Shown here: positions 12,015-25,600 of the stretch, piece by piece
How the letters are laid out: each line of letters starts with the position of its first letter
Numbering within the stretch: the first letter of the stretch is position 1
Source: Bugulina stolonifera
Taxonomy: Eukaryota; Bryozoa; Gymnolaemata; Cheilostomatida; Bugulidae
Assembly (NCBI GenBank): GCA_935421135.1
Contig: OW285192.1
Span: 8,143,501 to 8,207,500, forward strand
Direction: 5' to 3'
Length of the DNA: 64,000 nucleotides
Program-made: the position numbers and the translations under genes
The notes under the pieces: model-generated
What the model saw: the letters and a program-made list of their open reading frames with translations, nothing else
What the model was told of the DNA's origin: nothing
The model's database searches: none

Positions 12015-15000
12015 CTGTTAGCTGAACACTTAGCGCCCCGTCTGCAATGCCCCAGATTCCAGAGAGTATGAAGTAGATGTAGAGTTTATCTGTTGTCACT
12101 TCATAGAACAAGAGTGGCAGCAATGCTGCTGCATTAGCTATGAACCCTGGAAGAACAATCATAAAACAATTTGTGTTGTAAAATTCAAGACTGGAGTTTT
12201 ACAACACAGTTATCCAGGGGATAGCATTTTGGAAACATTATGGCAGCAACCCTTAAAGTGCTATTAGGGCAGATCAAAGTTATTATCTGGATCATTACCT
12301 AATACAAAGATGAGCACTCTTCCAGCATATTTCACAAGCCTTCCCAAGACTACAGAACTGACACCATCAATCACACTGTAACATATGGCTACATATCCAA
12401 CCCACCAACTACCAAGCGGGCAGGTGATGAAAGCCTGTTTAAGTGTATAAGTAATATAAGTACAATAACAAAATAGATATACATGTAGGTACATTAACAG
12501 AGTATCAAGGTTGGTTTCCACTAAGCAAGTCCTGCCTACAGGCAGGTCGTTGTATCCATTCTCCAAGCACAGCCTGCGGTAAAAGATTAGCTGCCGGCAA
12601 ATTGAAATCCAAAAATCGGCTAAGTAGAAACCAGCTTTAATTTTTAGAAATTGGGTTGCCATAATATTAATCCCTTTGCAACACTACGTAAGGTGCATAC
12701 TGCTAGAGGCCTCATAATACAATACCTGGGAAAGTGTGCAGAACATTTGAAAGTCCTGGGCTAAAATACTTCAGCCGCTCCAAGCTCACAAGTAACAAGT
12801 AGGCCCAAAGGATAATCCATCTCATATTTTAGTTACAAAGAAATCGCTAGAATTGAGAGACAAGAAACTTCCATCAAAATATTTTACCTCTGAATAATCA
12901 GCGAAGAAGGTGGCGCGCATCATTCCACCTAAGAGGGAGAGAGGTATCAGTAGCACAATCCTGAAATCCTTCAGCAGGAAAAAAGTAGCCAGCAGATTGC
13001 TCAACTGCCACGCTTCCTTCGTGCACAGAATTTTCTTCTTTTGTTCTGATGGCAATTGTTGGAGAAAAACCACCAGAATCACAGCAAGGGATGAACACCC
13101 TGTGAATACTCCAGCCAGCATATACATCTACGTGTAAATAATTAGGGCCTACATTCACACTGACATACATGTACATTGTATATTGGCAAAGGCAGCATAT
13201 TATACCACTCTTAATTTTAATCAAAAAAAAGTATGTGTATGTAAAAGACAATTGGACTACACAGAAGGTATCAATTCATCCTTGGTGTCCCGGACCTACC
13301 TGCTGTTTTGAGGGACCTTGCAGGTATGTGTTATTTGCAGCATTTTCAGGGCAAAATCTGTTACCACACAGTGATAAGTCCTGAAAAATATGCAGCACAA
13401 ATATAAAAAGTACAAAGTAATCACACTAGAAAAAATATTGTGTGTTAGAAATACCAACTGTAGAAGAAAGCAGGAGAAATTGTCAAAAAGGAAAGATAAT
13501 TCCAGATTCACCCAACCGAAACTCACAATTTGTTACTTAACAAGAAGGCAAGATGGTTGCCTCCACAACATGTTATTATACCTGTAAGTGACCCACAAAG
13601 TGTCTACATTTAGGGTTTCAAACTCAAGGGTTGTAACTATGCCTGCCGACAGGATTATTTTCTCAAAGTGCAATTAATGCTAATCGAAGCGAATTTAAAG
13701 CAGTTCAGGCAAAACGTTTCAATATCTGGTAGCAAAGTGATTAGTAGAATATGTACAATACCATGTAGTAGGTAGAGCTATAATGGCACGTAGTGAGTAG
13801 AACTATAGCTTGTCGTGGGTAGAACTATAGCATGTAGTGACTAGAGCTATACATGTAACATTGTAGTGATTAGAACTATAGCATGTAGTGAGTAGAACTA
13901 TAGCATGTCGTGGGTAGAACTATAGCATGTAGTGAGTAGAACTATAGCATGTCGTGGGTAGAACTATAGCATGTAGTGACTAGAACTATACATGTAACAT
14001 TGTAGTGATTAGAACTATAGCATGTAGTGAGTAGAACTATACATGTAACATTGTAGTGATTAGAACTATAGCATGTAGTGAGTAGAACTATATTGTAATA
14101 GTTGACCCGGAATAGTACTCTTACTTCCACCCCTAGCATATGTAGATGTCATTGCATCGCTATAACAACCTCTATCTACTGTGGAGGAATATTTAGTTGT
14201 CAACAGTGAGCTCCAGATATGATGAGGAATCCTATTATGAGATATGCATGCATAATCATGTGTTACACAAATAAGTAACACACTTCGGGCACAAAGCTCA
14301 GAGCAAGGGACTAAGCACAGCTACAGAAATGCAGAAATCTCACTAGCCACTCCTTGACCTCCAACTCATACTTGCCAAGTATGCTCTAGCTATTTATCAA
14401 CTAGCTATTTATGTGGCTGGTATTTATCAACTAGCTATTTATGTGGCTGTTATTTATCAACTAGCTATTTATGTGTCCATTATTTATCAACTAGCTATAA
14501 TTTATGTGACAGATTCCTGTCATTCACTAGTGCAATGCTAGATGAGGTAGGGTGCTCATTAGCTTACATTCCAGCCATGGGGTACACCTATACATTAATA
14601 TTGATATGACTGTATAGTTGTACACCATAAATCATCAGGAATGTTAAGGGATTATGCCATGCTTTTGATGGGTGACAATTTTTCTTGCAGGTGGTTAATG
14701 CACCTAGGAGTACAGGTGCTATAGAGCATCCCCCCACCTGGATTCAAACTTCTATCATAAATGGGCTATTTCTACTAATGTGGAGCGAAGTGTCTGCTCT
14801 TAAAGCATTATCCTTGCAAGAAAAATATCACAGATCATATGGGAACATAGCAAACTGCTTACCACTTCCAATGAATGATGACTTCTTAAAGTAAGATTTT
14901 CTGGTACTGTGTGCAGTATTTGACTAGATACTAGGTTACCCCAAATTGCAGCTAAAAATAGCAATACATTGCAATACATTATTGTAAAATAAAAAGGTAG

Positions 15001-18000
15001 TCAAATTTGACATTTCTATTAAATCATTACAAAGAGACTAAAATTAGCAATGAGTCAGTTCTAGACATGGCAGAAGGTGATTTGACTCAAACCTCATTTG
15101 ATGGACGAATTGTTAAAATGCCAAATATCCAATGTATCAACATCTAAGGGATACTTCTCTCTTCTAAACTTGATAGTTAATTTTGGATGCTATAAATTTT
15201 GCAGCTCACACCTTTCCCTAGCATTGATTGAGTGCACCAATGGCAAATGTCACAACTGTTACAGCGCTGACAAAATGTCATAACACCGACAGACATCAAA
15301 ACGGTTTTTTGATAATGTCACAGCACCAACAAACGTCACTAAAGTTTGACAACAAGCACCACAACGTTTTTATGTCAATTGATTTTTGGGAAATTATCCT
15401 TCTCCACTATAAAATTAACAAAATTAGGCATAATAGGATATTGCACGTGCAAGTTTTACTAAATACAGTAAATAGCACTCTGCAGCAATATCGATTTATG
15501 TTATTCAACAATATAATGCTAGGTTAGCTGTGCCTGGTAATAATATTTATTCCTCTTCAGATATTCCTGTTCAGATACTAAAAGCAGTCTTATATGAAAC
15601 AGTACAGTTTCTGAATATGCCTAATGTTCAACAGAAAATCATATCGAGCACCGCTATAGGATTCCATGTAATTTTTATATTGACAAATAGAATCTATCCC
15701 ATAATCTGTTTACCTTGTCAATTTCAGTCAACACCTGGTGTTGCATACAAGTGCAATGCATATTGTCTCTCTTTCAATTTTCTTAATTTCTGAGTGATGC
15801 CCACTGCATCCTTAGATTGCTGTAATCATTGTTGCAATCTTGTGATGATGTGTTTCATTTTTAATCAATGTGTTGTGTTTACATGTATGTAGTTTATTAT
15901 TATGAATAATTAGTATTAAATTGAATGAAATGTGGCCATATAGTTAAAAGGGGACATGTAGACATGAAATTAATGATTAAATTTTTTCCAAAAAGTAGAA
16001 CACTGAGACAGCTGAGCAGAAAAAAGACAACTTCAGTTTTGTTTTGGTTTCAAAGACCTAAGAAAGATAATCGATTCCAAGCACTACATGTACACGTACA
16101 TGTATAATATTTTATGTTGATGTTATGATGTTTGTTACTGAGTCTTTGTCAGTGTTGTGACGGGTGTCGAAAACTTTTTATGACATTTGTAGGTGTCATG
16201 ACTCTTGTCGCAAAAGTCTTGTGGTGCTTGTCATCATAACAGTTGTTGTTTCTGTTTATCTTAATGTTAGTCAAATCTGTTGTGGCAAAAAAGCTACATA
16301 TAAAATCATAGTCAAGTAAGCTATTTCTAAATATACATGTGCATTCAAAGAAATTATTGTTCAGCAACAATACTGCCCATTGTGGATGTCATGAAAGTCT
16401 GGACACTAAAGCAAGTTGAGCTTTCAAAAGTATGCATCCATTCTATTTTGCTTCTGGATTCACATAAACCTTCTGACAGCCGGATAGTAGTAAGGGAATT
16501 AGAATATTTTATGACTAAACTTACAGCTTTTATAGAACCCTTCTGATATTCCTATTATAAGACTTGTAGCAGCGTCATTAGATATGTCTTTAAGACGGGC
16601 ATAGTCATGGGCAATCTAAAATACATACAACACATACATGCACCTGAGTACCTGCTCTGAGTTGTCACCAGAGTACCCATCCTTAGCTGACAGATGTGAG
16701 GACAATGCTATTTTTAATAGTGTTGAGCACAACACACTGCTAGCAATGGAATGGATGAGATGGATTAATATTGTATTTGCAACTTCAAGGTAATTAACGG
16801 TGTAAAATGTATATACATTGTGCTTCAGTTTAGCGGTCTGCGTTGCCTACCCTAGCATACCGTCACTTCTAATGCAGACACATAGTGTCTCCAAGTACAC
16901 CATCTGAGTGGACTATAACGGCCACGTCTTGTGGAGACTTTCAAAACTATTACTGTTGCATCAAGGACACTTTTATCTTCAACTTCATTTAAGATGTCTG
17001 GTGGACCATGTGTGAATATTCTCCATAAATGTAGGTTTCCTTTGTGCAATCAATAGGTATATAAATGTTAATATCTCACTAAAGTTTCCTCTCCTGCCTG
17101 CATATATCTTGTGAATACTTTAGACAACCTAAATGCAACGTGTCGTCTTCAAAGAGTCAGACATTTTTTAATACCTGCTGCCAGGTTTTGGGGACTAAGT
17201 TTACCAGCGTTCTTTTTGTTTTCTTCATTTTCAACTTATGCTAGCTAGAGAATGATGGAGGACTAGAAAATATAGCAAGACCGGAGTGTTAGCTAAACTA
17301 TTTATTATGACCTTAAAATTGCACAACATTTACATGCACTACACCAGGGGCGGATCCAGGGTTGGTGCAAGTGGTGCATTTGCACCATTCAAAAAAAAAT
17401 TTTTTTTTTTTAAATTTTTTTTGCTTTGTTGATTATTTTTGTTAATTATACAAATGTGTGTGTCAACCTAACACAAAAGTATGTTTTTGTAATGCATAGG
17501 GGTTCAAAAACATGTGATATGTTATCATATTTCTTGATCCATGTAAATATTCCAACCATTTTTGCCATTTATAAGCCAGAGTTGAATGAGCACCATTGTC
17601 AAATCTCAGTCACAAGAAACGTTTTACCTATTCTATTTATTTCTAGGCCGGCTCATAGAATAGATAAAAAGATGAATATTTTTATTTACTTTGCATATAT
17701 AATAATTATATTGTTCAATGAATAAATATATCATTTATTATCATTTATACAACCTAACTCAACTTGCCACCAACTCATTTAACTGAATAAACTGAACTGG
17801 CTCTTAGCAAAGTGGTACATGGCTCTTAGGTCCTCTTGGAACCACAGATGCCAGGATTTTGCTTGGCGGCCGGGGCGCTGCCCCGGACCCTGTTGGGGGC
17901 TTACAGCGCCCCCCAAACCCCCAGCTGGAAGGGACGCTGCAATACAGTGTGATAGGACACGAAGTGCGCCGCGCATGAAAACTGAAGTTTTACCTTAAGA

Positions 18001-19391
18001 AATGGCCCAACTATCAATTTTGCACCACCCTTACTCCATTCCTGGATCCGCCACTGACTACACTGCACTGCACTCACCGTGTTCAAGTAGTATCCTCGGG
18101 CTACAAAAATAGTAGCACTTAGACCTCGTATTATTCCAGTAGGTATAAATACTTCCCAACTAGGATGAAAATAGGACACCTTATAAATATTGTAGCCAAG
18201 TAGAGACACAACTATCGTCCATTTTGCACCTGAAACAGAACACCTTGGTGTGTTACCTATAATGTAATTTTATACAGTGAATATACGCATATATTATGAT
18301 ATACATGTACATGAATATATGAGTTTACTTCTGCTAGTATTCTGTTTATGACTTTCCTGTAATACTAATGCAAGGAAGAGTTTGCAGGGTTGTGATGAAT
18401 TATTGAAAGTTTTATTGACAAGTAGATGCTAGAGTTCAATTCCCACCTGAATAGCTTGATGCATAGATCAGCGTAACATTTATTAAGCACATTAGGATTT
18501 CTTACCTAAAATGACCATCATTGGGGCAGCAAGAAACAGTGCAGATATTACTTGACATGAATTTATGATGGCAAATATTGTGGTCCCCATCCCTTCCTTT
18601 GTAAACAGACTGGACTGCAGTTGTTCTAAAGCCAATGATGCTCCACATAACATGAACACTGCTATCTCCAAAACAAACAGGTTGCGCCATACCTGCAATA
18701 TCGATAACAAAACACATGACTGTCATAATTATAATATACTAGGAAACATTATTTATGTTCTTACCCAGTCAAATATTGTCTAAACTACACATTCCATAAA
18801 AATTATTTATATTTGAAAAATTTTGAAGGTAAGCGGGTTCAGAGAACCTGCTCCATTCCCCGGCTTCCCCTAAATCACTGTGTAAACTATAAATAACTGT
18901 ACTATACCAGAGGTAGAATTAATTACTTTAAAAAAAAAACTGAACTCTCTTTGTGGAATATTTCGATTTGGCGGCTTTCACGCATGCATTTAGCAATCTT
19001 ATTTAACAAACTTCATAAACCGAAGCTTATATGGGTGACAGGAGTGGAAGAGACATGACAGGAGGATGTGGGAATGGTACCTGGTCTACAGATCAGCAAG
19101 CTGATCACCACACCATCTTATCATGCTTAGAATACTAAAATTCGAATAGTAATAAATTGTTTCTATCGGCATTAAATTTAGGTTGGTCAAGCATCTTAGA
19201 ATACATCACATTTTAAGCCAATGTTAGAAAAACTGTGACCTTAATGTACATGCAAAAGTGCTACATTACGTCTTTACCTGCGAAACTTTCTCAAATCCAG
19301 TTTCTTCCGATGTTGAGGAAGTTTCCAGTATTGCTTTATGCTCCAATCCTGTTTCAGCTGAATAGTGATCCAATTCTGTCTCATCTGCCAT
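12015..19391 (-). CDS. UNC93A: UNC93A-like transporter-family gene, copy 1 (3' end off window)
   Basis: Nine minus-strand exons join in phase with GT/AG introns: 19278-19391 (ATG at 19391), 18506-18692, 18078-18229, 16525-16615, 14863-14951, 13300-13380, 12888-13127, 12299-12434, 12015-12146. They give about 407 codons. A last exon of the kind seen at 39259-39668 would bring the total near the roughly 460 residues I recall for the family. Recognised family segments are ALEQLQSSLFTKEGMGT after a first membrane helix, AIWGNLVSSQIL, CPENAANNTYLQGPS (glycosylatable loop), MLAGVFTGCSSLAVILV, VGYVAICYSVIDGVSSVVLG and SGIWGIADGALSVQ. UNC93 proteins are multi-pass MFS-fold membrane proteins. C. elegans UNC-93 regulates a potassium channel. 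The first 38 codons are an acidic cytosolic tail. The start is chosen as the only ATG in the exon before the helix. No stop or broken splice site is seen. Confidence 0.88.
13761..14092. repeat. GTAGTGAGTAGAACTATAGCAT minisatellite
   Basis: About 14 copies of a 22-bp unit (variants CGTGGGTAGAACTATAGCATG and ACATGTAACATTGTAGTGATT) in the intron between the 13300-13380 and 14863-14951 exons. The short ORFs that run through it are repeat artefacts. Confidence 0.9.
14386..14510. repeat. 30-bp tandem repeat, four copies
   Basis: The unit TATTTATCAACTAGCTATTT + ATGTGGCTGT recurs four times, the last copies diverging. It is intronic in UNC93A-like copy 1. Confidence 0.85.
15228..16262. mobile_element. 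~1 kb element with long imperfect inverted ends
   Basis: The left ~140 bp (15228-15370) contains repeated TGTCAYAACACCGACA/TGTCACAGCACCAACA words. The right ~120 bp (16140-16262) is their imperfect inverse, e.g. GTGTTGTGACGGGTGTCG and TTGTGGTGCTTGTCATC. Both arms also contain CAAGCACCACAA in opposite orientation. No coding region is seen, so it looks like a non-autonomous foldback-type insert in the intron between the 14863-14951 and 16525-16615 exons. The exact ends are not certain. Confidence 0.5.
15425..15623. mobile_element. degenerate MITE nested in the 1 kb element
   Basis: It begins TAGGCATAATAGGATATTGCAC and ends GTACAGTTTCTGAATATGCCTA, matching in order and content the better-kept copy at 21079-21336 (shared AATAGCA-TCTG-GCAATA and GCGTGCCTGG-like blocks). 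Confidence 0.55.
17345..18056. mobile_element. hAT-type MITE, 712 bp
   Basis: The terminal inverted repeats are CAGGGGCGGATCCAGG on the left and CAGTGGCGGATCCAGG (reverse complement) on the right. ACTACAC occurs directly beside both ends (17338-17344 and 18057-18063), consistent with a hAT-like target duplication. The CAGxGGCGGATCCAGG terminus is widespread in animal hAT-type MITEs as I recall. The interior holds a GC-rich segment at 17,860-17,935 and an A/T run at 17,391-17,415. The element ends 21 bp from the 18078-18229 exon of UNC93A-like copy 1. Confidence 0.75.
19068..19125 (-). repeat. possible tRNA-derived SINE fragment
   Basis: The minus strand shows GATGGTGTGGTGATCAG (A-box-like) followed by GGTACCATTCCC, a two-mismatch B box. 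It lies in the first intron of UNC93A-like copy 1. Weak evidence. Confidence 0.35.
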
Positions 19392-20189
19392 GTTTTAGTT
19401 CAGGTCTGTAGCTACAACTACATGCTTTTACACATTTATTATTATCAACTTCAATAAATATGGCTGCGTGTGATATCGCTGTCCCAGACTCTGATCCATG
19501 TAAAGCCACAATTAATCTTATCCTTGAAGCATTGAGTCATGATTTCTGTAGAGATTTATAAATGAAAGTGGGAATGATAAATGAAACTTTAAATTAGCAT
19601 TGCATTCACATTTTATCACTCCCTAAAAACAGTATAGCTTGGTGAACTTGAAACTGTGAGAAAATGGAAATAGAGTTAAGACAGAAACAACTTTTTGCAG
19701 ATAACCACTTCTACTTGTGTATCAGCTAAAAATAATTAATAACCTGAAAACATAATCATTGTCTTTTAACTATTCAGCCTTTGCAGGTAGGAATTACTAC
19801 ACATGTAGGTATTCAGGTTAAATAAATTCATTTGTCACATTGTTACAGAGAACTCACCAGCTGTAAGCAACTTTTTAATCAGATCTGTACATGTACCTGT
19901 ATTCTATTTACACTTCTGGAAGGCCCGGCCACTTGAGCTAGTGTGTTCAGCATTGCCTATAGCCATAGTGGAGGAGGTTTGCAATGTGTAGGTGTACATT
20001 TCATAATGATGATATGCTTGTACTATCATCGTTAGACTCCTCCTCTCTTGCAGTCATGCATGAGTTCCACACCCCGTGGCATGTTTTAGTGCTCTTGCCA
20101 AGTTTCTGCTTCTCCAAATCTAGAGGATTGGGGCACCTACACAGAGTGATTAACTATGCATCAAAAATGTTTTATCTACTCCTGTATAT
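19392..20189. other. intergenic, upstream of UNC93A-like copy 1
   Basis: It would contain the promoter of the minus-strand UNC93A-like gene. No clear TATA box or other element could be assigned. Confidence 0.3.
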
Positions 20190-20989
20190 TGTAATGTTTT
20201 TGAGTACTATTGCATACGAGAGTCGAGGGCTACAAGTATAGGAAGGGTTTGGAAAGTGGTTGAGGCCGACCAAGTGTACCTTCTGCTCATTACATAAAAG
20301 AGTGAACAGTTATGGGTGCTCTTTGTAGTGTAGATTATATTAGACGTAGGCCGATGCCGAGGCTCATTGGAGCTCAGGACCAACGTAGGTCATGACTGTA
20401 GAGTTTATACTCCGAGGGAGTGCAGAGAAAGAATGTCTAACCTTGAGAGCCTAAGCTCGACGGTAGGTTCATTGGAACCCGGGATCGGCCTAAGTCTAAG
20501 GGGTGGATAGAGTTATGCTTAGCCTAGGATGAGGTGAACTCGAACCGTACTGAATCCAAAGGATTCTCAGGTGGAGTTACCCGCCTAAAGAGTAAGCCTC
20601 TGTAGGTTGAGTTAGGAGATGTTGCTTTATTCAAGTGCAATCAACAACTGAATTACAACACAAAATGCACTGCCTTATATACATAACAAACTTCCGGCCA
20701 AAAGAGCCCGACATGGTATCGGCTATTCGACATGGGGTCGGTTCCGGAACTGATGCAACAACAAGGCTGGTTCCGCCCGACTCGGCCACATAAAAGGTCG
20801 GCCTTGGCACAAAATGTGCTTACAATAGGGAGAAACATGTCGTATATAATTATGAGCTTAACCTATAAGGTCGGCCATGAAGTTACTATACAAAATGGCA
20901 AAAAGACTCTAACAATTCACAATCAAGCAAGAGTAGACAATTACTAGATAAGTAGATAGATGTGGGAAAAACCAAGTTGCAATAGAACA
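20190..20989 (-). mobile_element. solo-LTR-like copy, minus strand
   Basis: The lower edge reads ATAT then TGTAATG, the reverse complement of an LTR 3' end CATTACA. Reading on the minus strand there is a TATATAAGGC promoter box (near 20,672-20,681) and an AATAAA signal (20,626-20,631) 40-60 bp downstream, the usual LTR order. It aligns closely with 59406-60270 over its whole length up to a shared GCAATAGAAC(A/G). No gag or pol sequence lies beside it. Confidence 0.6.
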
Positions 20990-21078
20990 TAATCCCAAAG
21001 CTTGATTGCTAGTACATATATATATATAAGACACGCAGTGTATAAGATAATAATGAATGCATAGATGAATATAGATAA

Positions 21079-21336
21079 TAGGCGTATTCGGATATTGCAC
21101 CGTGCAAGCTTATAAATAGCAATCTGCGGCAATAACGATATTATATTTTATTCAATAATATAGCGCTAGCTATAACGCAAGGAGGCAAGGCGTGCCTGGC
21201 AATAATAATGTAAAGTACATTCAGTTAGCGAAGGGATTTCCCTTTAGAGCGCGCACTAGTCACGACTGAACGCTCAAGTTGTATTCGGATAGTTAGACCA
21301 GTGCTATATGAACCAGTACAGTTTCCGAATACGCCT
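21079..21336. mobile_element. 258-bp MITE
   Basis: The ends are TAGGCGTATTCGGATATTGC and, inverted, AAGGCGTATTCGGAAACTG. Non-coding interior. A degenerate relative lies at 15425-15623. Confidence 0.7.
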
Positions 21337-22633
21337 TATAGTGTCATGCATGGATAAGATTATGTATGGTAATGTAATGTCAGCTATAATGTTAAGTACG
21401 ATAAGGGTACAGTTTGTGTCCAGGCAGGCTGTTTCACCACAATATTTTCAATTGATTTAGCACTGTAGGTAATTATTTAAAAGAGGTCTTAATAGTCCGG
21501 TAGCAAGGTAGATTTATCTTTCAGGTTCGTAAAAAAATTCCTTGAGACTTGCAGACAGTTGATTTTAGTAAATTAGCATGTGCTGATCACGAATATAATA
21601 AGCTTCCACGATATAAGTGTGCCGTTGATCATAAATTCTGCAATTTGAAATTTAACTTTTAAAACCCGGTTTTTTCGGAGTTGTCCTCTCTCGCTTTAAA
21701 AAAAATATAGTTTTCTAAGAAATTTCTCATGGCCATGTGATCTTTTCTTGCCCAGGATCTCAAACTGATAACGGACTTAGTACACACCAAACGAAAGGAT
21801 TGTTAACAAAGGCCGTGGGGTATTCTTTCAGCAGTACTTTCTACTTTTTGTTATCGTTTCCTACTTGTTTCAGCAAAGTTGAAAAATTAGTTCCAATTTA
21901 TAAGTAATATTATTCTAGTTACAAAACTATTTTTAAAACAGATTTGATTCCAAATGGTAGCGGATCCAATAAGTTGAAAACTTCTACTGAATTGCAGTTG
22001 CTTGTAAATAAAAACCAAAGACTTTTATAATGGCTTGGAAGGGATGTCAGAGTCAGAAGCTCAGTAGATGCAAATCACCACCAGATGAAGTGAACAACAC
22101 TCAACAGAACAGTCGAATTTCGAAATGGGACAAGTTATATTTGTGAATAAATAATAATTATTTGATAAAATGTGACAAATGGACAGGATTAGAACTGAAA
22201 CTGCTGGGTGAATGCTAATTTAATTTAAATCACTTCTTCTGTCACCAACTCAAAGGTCAAAAGCAAAAGGACCGGTCAAGGCAGCCTAATAATTCAGTCA
22301 AAGGTGAGAGGCATGAGTTACCTATTCAAATTCAATCACATGGTTGACTGCTACAAGCTAATGCTTTCAGTCTGTGTTTTAAAGTTTAATAGGCCTATAC
22401 TTTTATAATTTTAATTACATACTGTATCTATTTGATGCTCCAGAAATCATATTTTTTTATTGTTATTATATGGTATTTAGGATTTATTTGACAGTCCATC
22501 TACATGTTTGCATCTACCAGTTTATAGTTCCAGTCATAGATAAACCCAATTTAATAATGCTAATGTAACCTAGGCTATTTTAGTTGGTTGAGAATGAAAT
22601 TATGTGAACATAATAAGTCATTTTCCTTGTTAA

Positions 22634-25600
22634 AGGATCCCTCTCACTAATTACCCTGCTCAGCAAATCTAGTTTTGTGTCAAAATGAAGGCAGCAGCAA
22701 AGTCATGTGCTTCAGAGTTGTGCTCTCAACATATTTCTCCTTCCCATGATGCATCGCGCGATGCGCTAAAGTGCTGCCCTAGGACAAATTTTTGATGAAG
22801 ACACCCTAAACGGCACTTTTTTTATATAAGTTGTATAGAGAGAGGTTTAGTTTTTTGCAAATATTTTCAAAAGTAGCCTGAAATATGCAAAAATAATCCA
22901 TGGGCATATACTACTTGCAACCATGCACCCTTCAATTTATATTACACTCTCGAAAGAAGTTTTATTTTTATAGCTGCCATTGTTTATTCGAAACTATGGA
23001 TTATCATACTAATATCAAATTTTATAAACAAACCAAAGTCACATGACCATGCTAGCGGTCTGCACGTGGTATTTTGTTTACAATACAATTGATCACAGAG
23101 TTAGTACAAGTACCATCTATCTCCGTTCATGTCTATGGGTTGAGTTGAAAATTCATAGTACACAGAAACGCTAAGAATGGCATTCGAAAGTTAGATTTTC
23201 ATTTCATAAATTTCATTTTCTGAAGAACATGAGCTTAGTTTATGGCCAGATTGTCAGCCATCACAATACTCAGCATGGTAAGCATTTAATATTAATATAT
23301 TATATGTACTCATTTTTATTTATTTTGTTTAAAAAACAAACAAATGACTAAGTTTGAAATTAAATATTAAATAAATGATTAATAAAATTGGATAACTTTT
23401 AACACAAAAAGTAAGTCATATGATTATTATATTTCATATCATTACAACATTAGTTGGGCTATATGATGTGATATAATTATAATAATCTAAGTGATTATGA
23501 TTTTAATATATTTACATTACAATACTGTGAAACTAAATTTTAATATTGAATATAATATTCAATTGAGTTTTGACAATGAACTTTACAAAAATGTGAATTT
23601 ATTGTATTGTAATTGTTGTATTAAATCAGTAAATTTAAAATAAGTCTTTACATCTACAATATGCATATTCAAATACAATTTACAATACACATATCCTGCG
23701 AAAATATAGTTAGTTGATTCATTTAGCCAAGCAAAATTTGAATGTAAATGCAAACAATAATTCCATCATAAATTTATTTCTAAAATAATCAATTAACTGA
23801 TCTGGTCTATTCAAGATATTTAAATTACTATATTTAATTTATTCACTCTTTTAACCCCCCCCCCCAAGCTAAATCTAAAAAGTTGGTGGGACTGATACTA
23901 ACTTCATTAGACACAAACTCACCTCTATCTAATGCAGCTGAGCTAACCTAGTGTACTTTTATTTATGTCCACATGGTCAAAATTTCTTTTCGATTAAAAC
24001 AGCCACGCTTCATTTCTAAAGAATTTTATGTTTTTATTGTATTTGTATTTTATGATGTACTCACTGTGTTGATTACAGACTAGTTCCAATGCTGTCAGCA
24101 AGTAACTTTCCTGACATCAATAAAGTCATAGTTGCATTTGATTGTTTGCTGAAAAGAAGGAATGATCTGGTGAGCAGGGTAAAGACGCACACTCACCTTT
24201 GATGAAGAATTTGTAAATCGAATGCCAACCTCAATTTCTACATCCAGTTCTTTCTACTGGTAGGTATTTATAATTTGTTATGTAGGGATAAGGCTCATTA
24301 CAAGGTAGCACTAAAACCTTCTTCTTGAATTCAATTCATGCACAAACTTATAAACTCATTGAGGTAGATTTCATCAGTCTATTCTTGCAAAATGTGAAAT
24401 ACACATGTGTATTTCACATTTTGCAAGAATAGACTGATGAAATCTACCTCAATGAGTTTATAAGTTTGTGCATGAATTGAATTCAAGAAGAAGGTTTTGC
24501 TAACAAAACTGACAACTTATGCAATTTAGGAGGTTTTCATTCCGAAGAAGGTCTTCCTTCTGTACCATATCAAACTAAAATAATATCCAGCTCTAGGAGC
24601 CGTGGAGGCCCCTCGACTAGCTCTGCTATTGGGCAGCCACGTTAAAGAATTGTGTTTGGCGCCATAAATATTATATTGCTATCATTATTTTTTAGCACAG
24701 TGAGATTCCAAAGCTGTATGAAAGAAGGGGAACCTAGCTAGACCAATTCCATGCTACCAGACACTGGCGTGGAAATTCAAACTATTCTACAGCTTGCACT
24801 ATATTATCTTTATCTTCAGTGTTGGAAAAAAGCATAGGTAAGTGTTGTAGCAGTAATATGTTATGTACATCAACTTGGTTATCAGTACTAGTACTCCGGC
24901 ATCAGCTATTCAACAGGGTGGGAAATTCTGTTGTGGGAGTTGAACCCAACCATTGATGTTTTTTCTTCGGAATAGCAATATAATTTTGATGAGGGTCACA
25001 ACCATTTTTCTTAATAAAATGCTCTACATTTTGAATTGCAGATAATACATATTGGATTGCAAAAGAAGTGTTCTAAATGTACATTTCACCCGTACTCCAA
25101 GAGGTTTCCTCATCAAGTAACTTTATAAAAGGTGAAGCGTTATAGTGCCTCAGCATTCAAGGTGAACGATTACGATTGAAAACAATCTTCTGCTGGCGCC
25201 CTACATGGACTGTGTATCTCATTATCACTTCTGCCCACAATGTATATTATACATACACTGTTCATGTTCAATACTTTACACATGTATTTTACCCTGTTTT
25301 CCGATTTTTCATTATTGTATCTTGTTATAAAAAGATAACGTAAATCAACAATAAATGTTTCAAGATATTGAAGTTGAATAGTCATTTGATGTTCTCATAT
25401 TTAATAACTAAGAATGACGATTACATTTTCAGAGAGTACGACAGACCAAATCATTTCAAGCATTTTTGTTGAAATGTGCATGCATCATAGTCAGGCGGAT
25501 TTATACAACATGTACACGTGATTCCATGGCTATTGATTTTAGTCTCCAGCACTTTGCCAAAAGTATACTAACAAGCCTAAATTAATCTTGCAATCATAGC

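Noticed and set aside
12264..12662. 132-codon minus-strand ORF taken as a gene of its own
   Set aside because: Only 12299-12434 is coding, as one exon of the UNC93A-like gene. The rest is intron read-through.
25170..25385. 71-codon ORF in TTAA copy A as a possible transposase remnant
   Set aside because: No DDE-type or zinc-finger motif is present, and the frame is disrupted in copy B.
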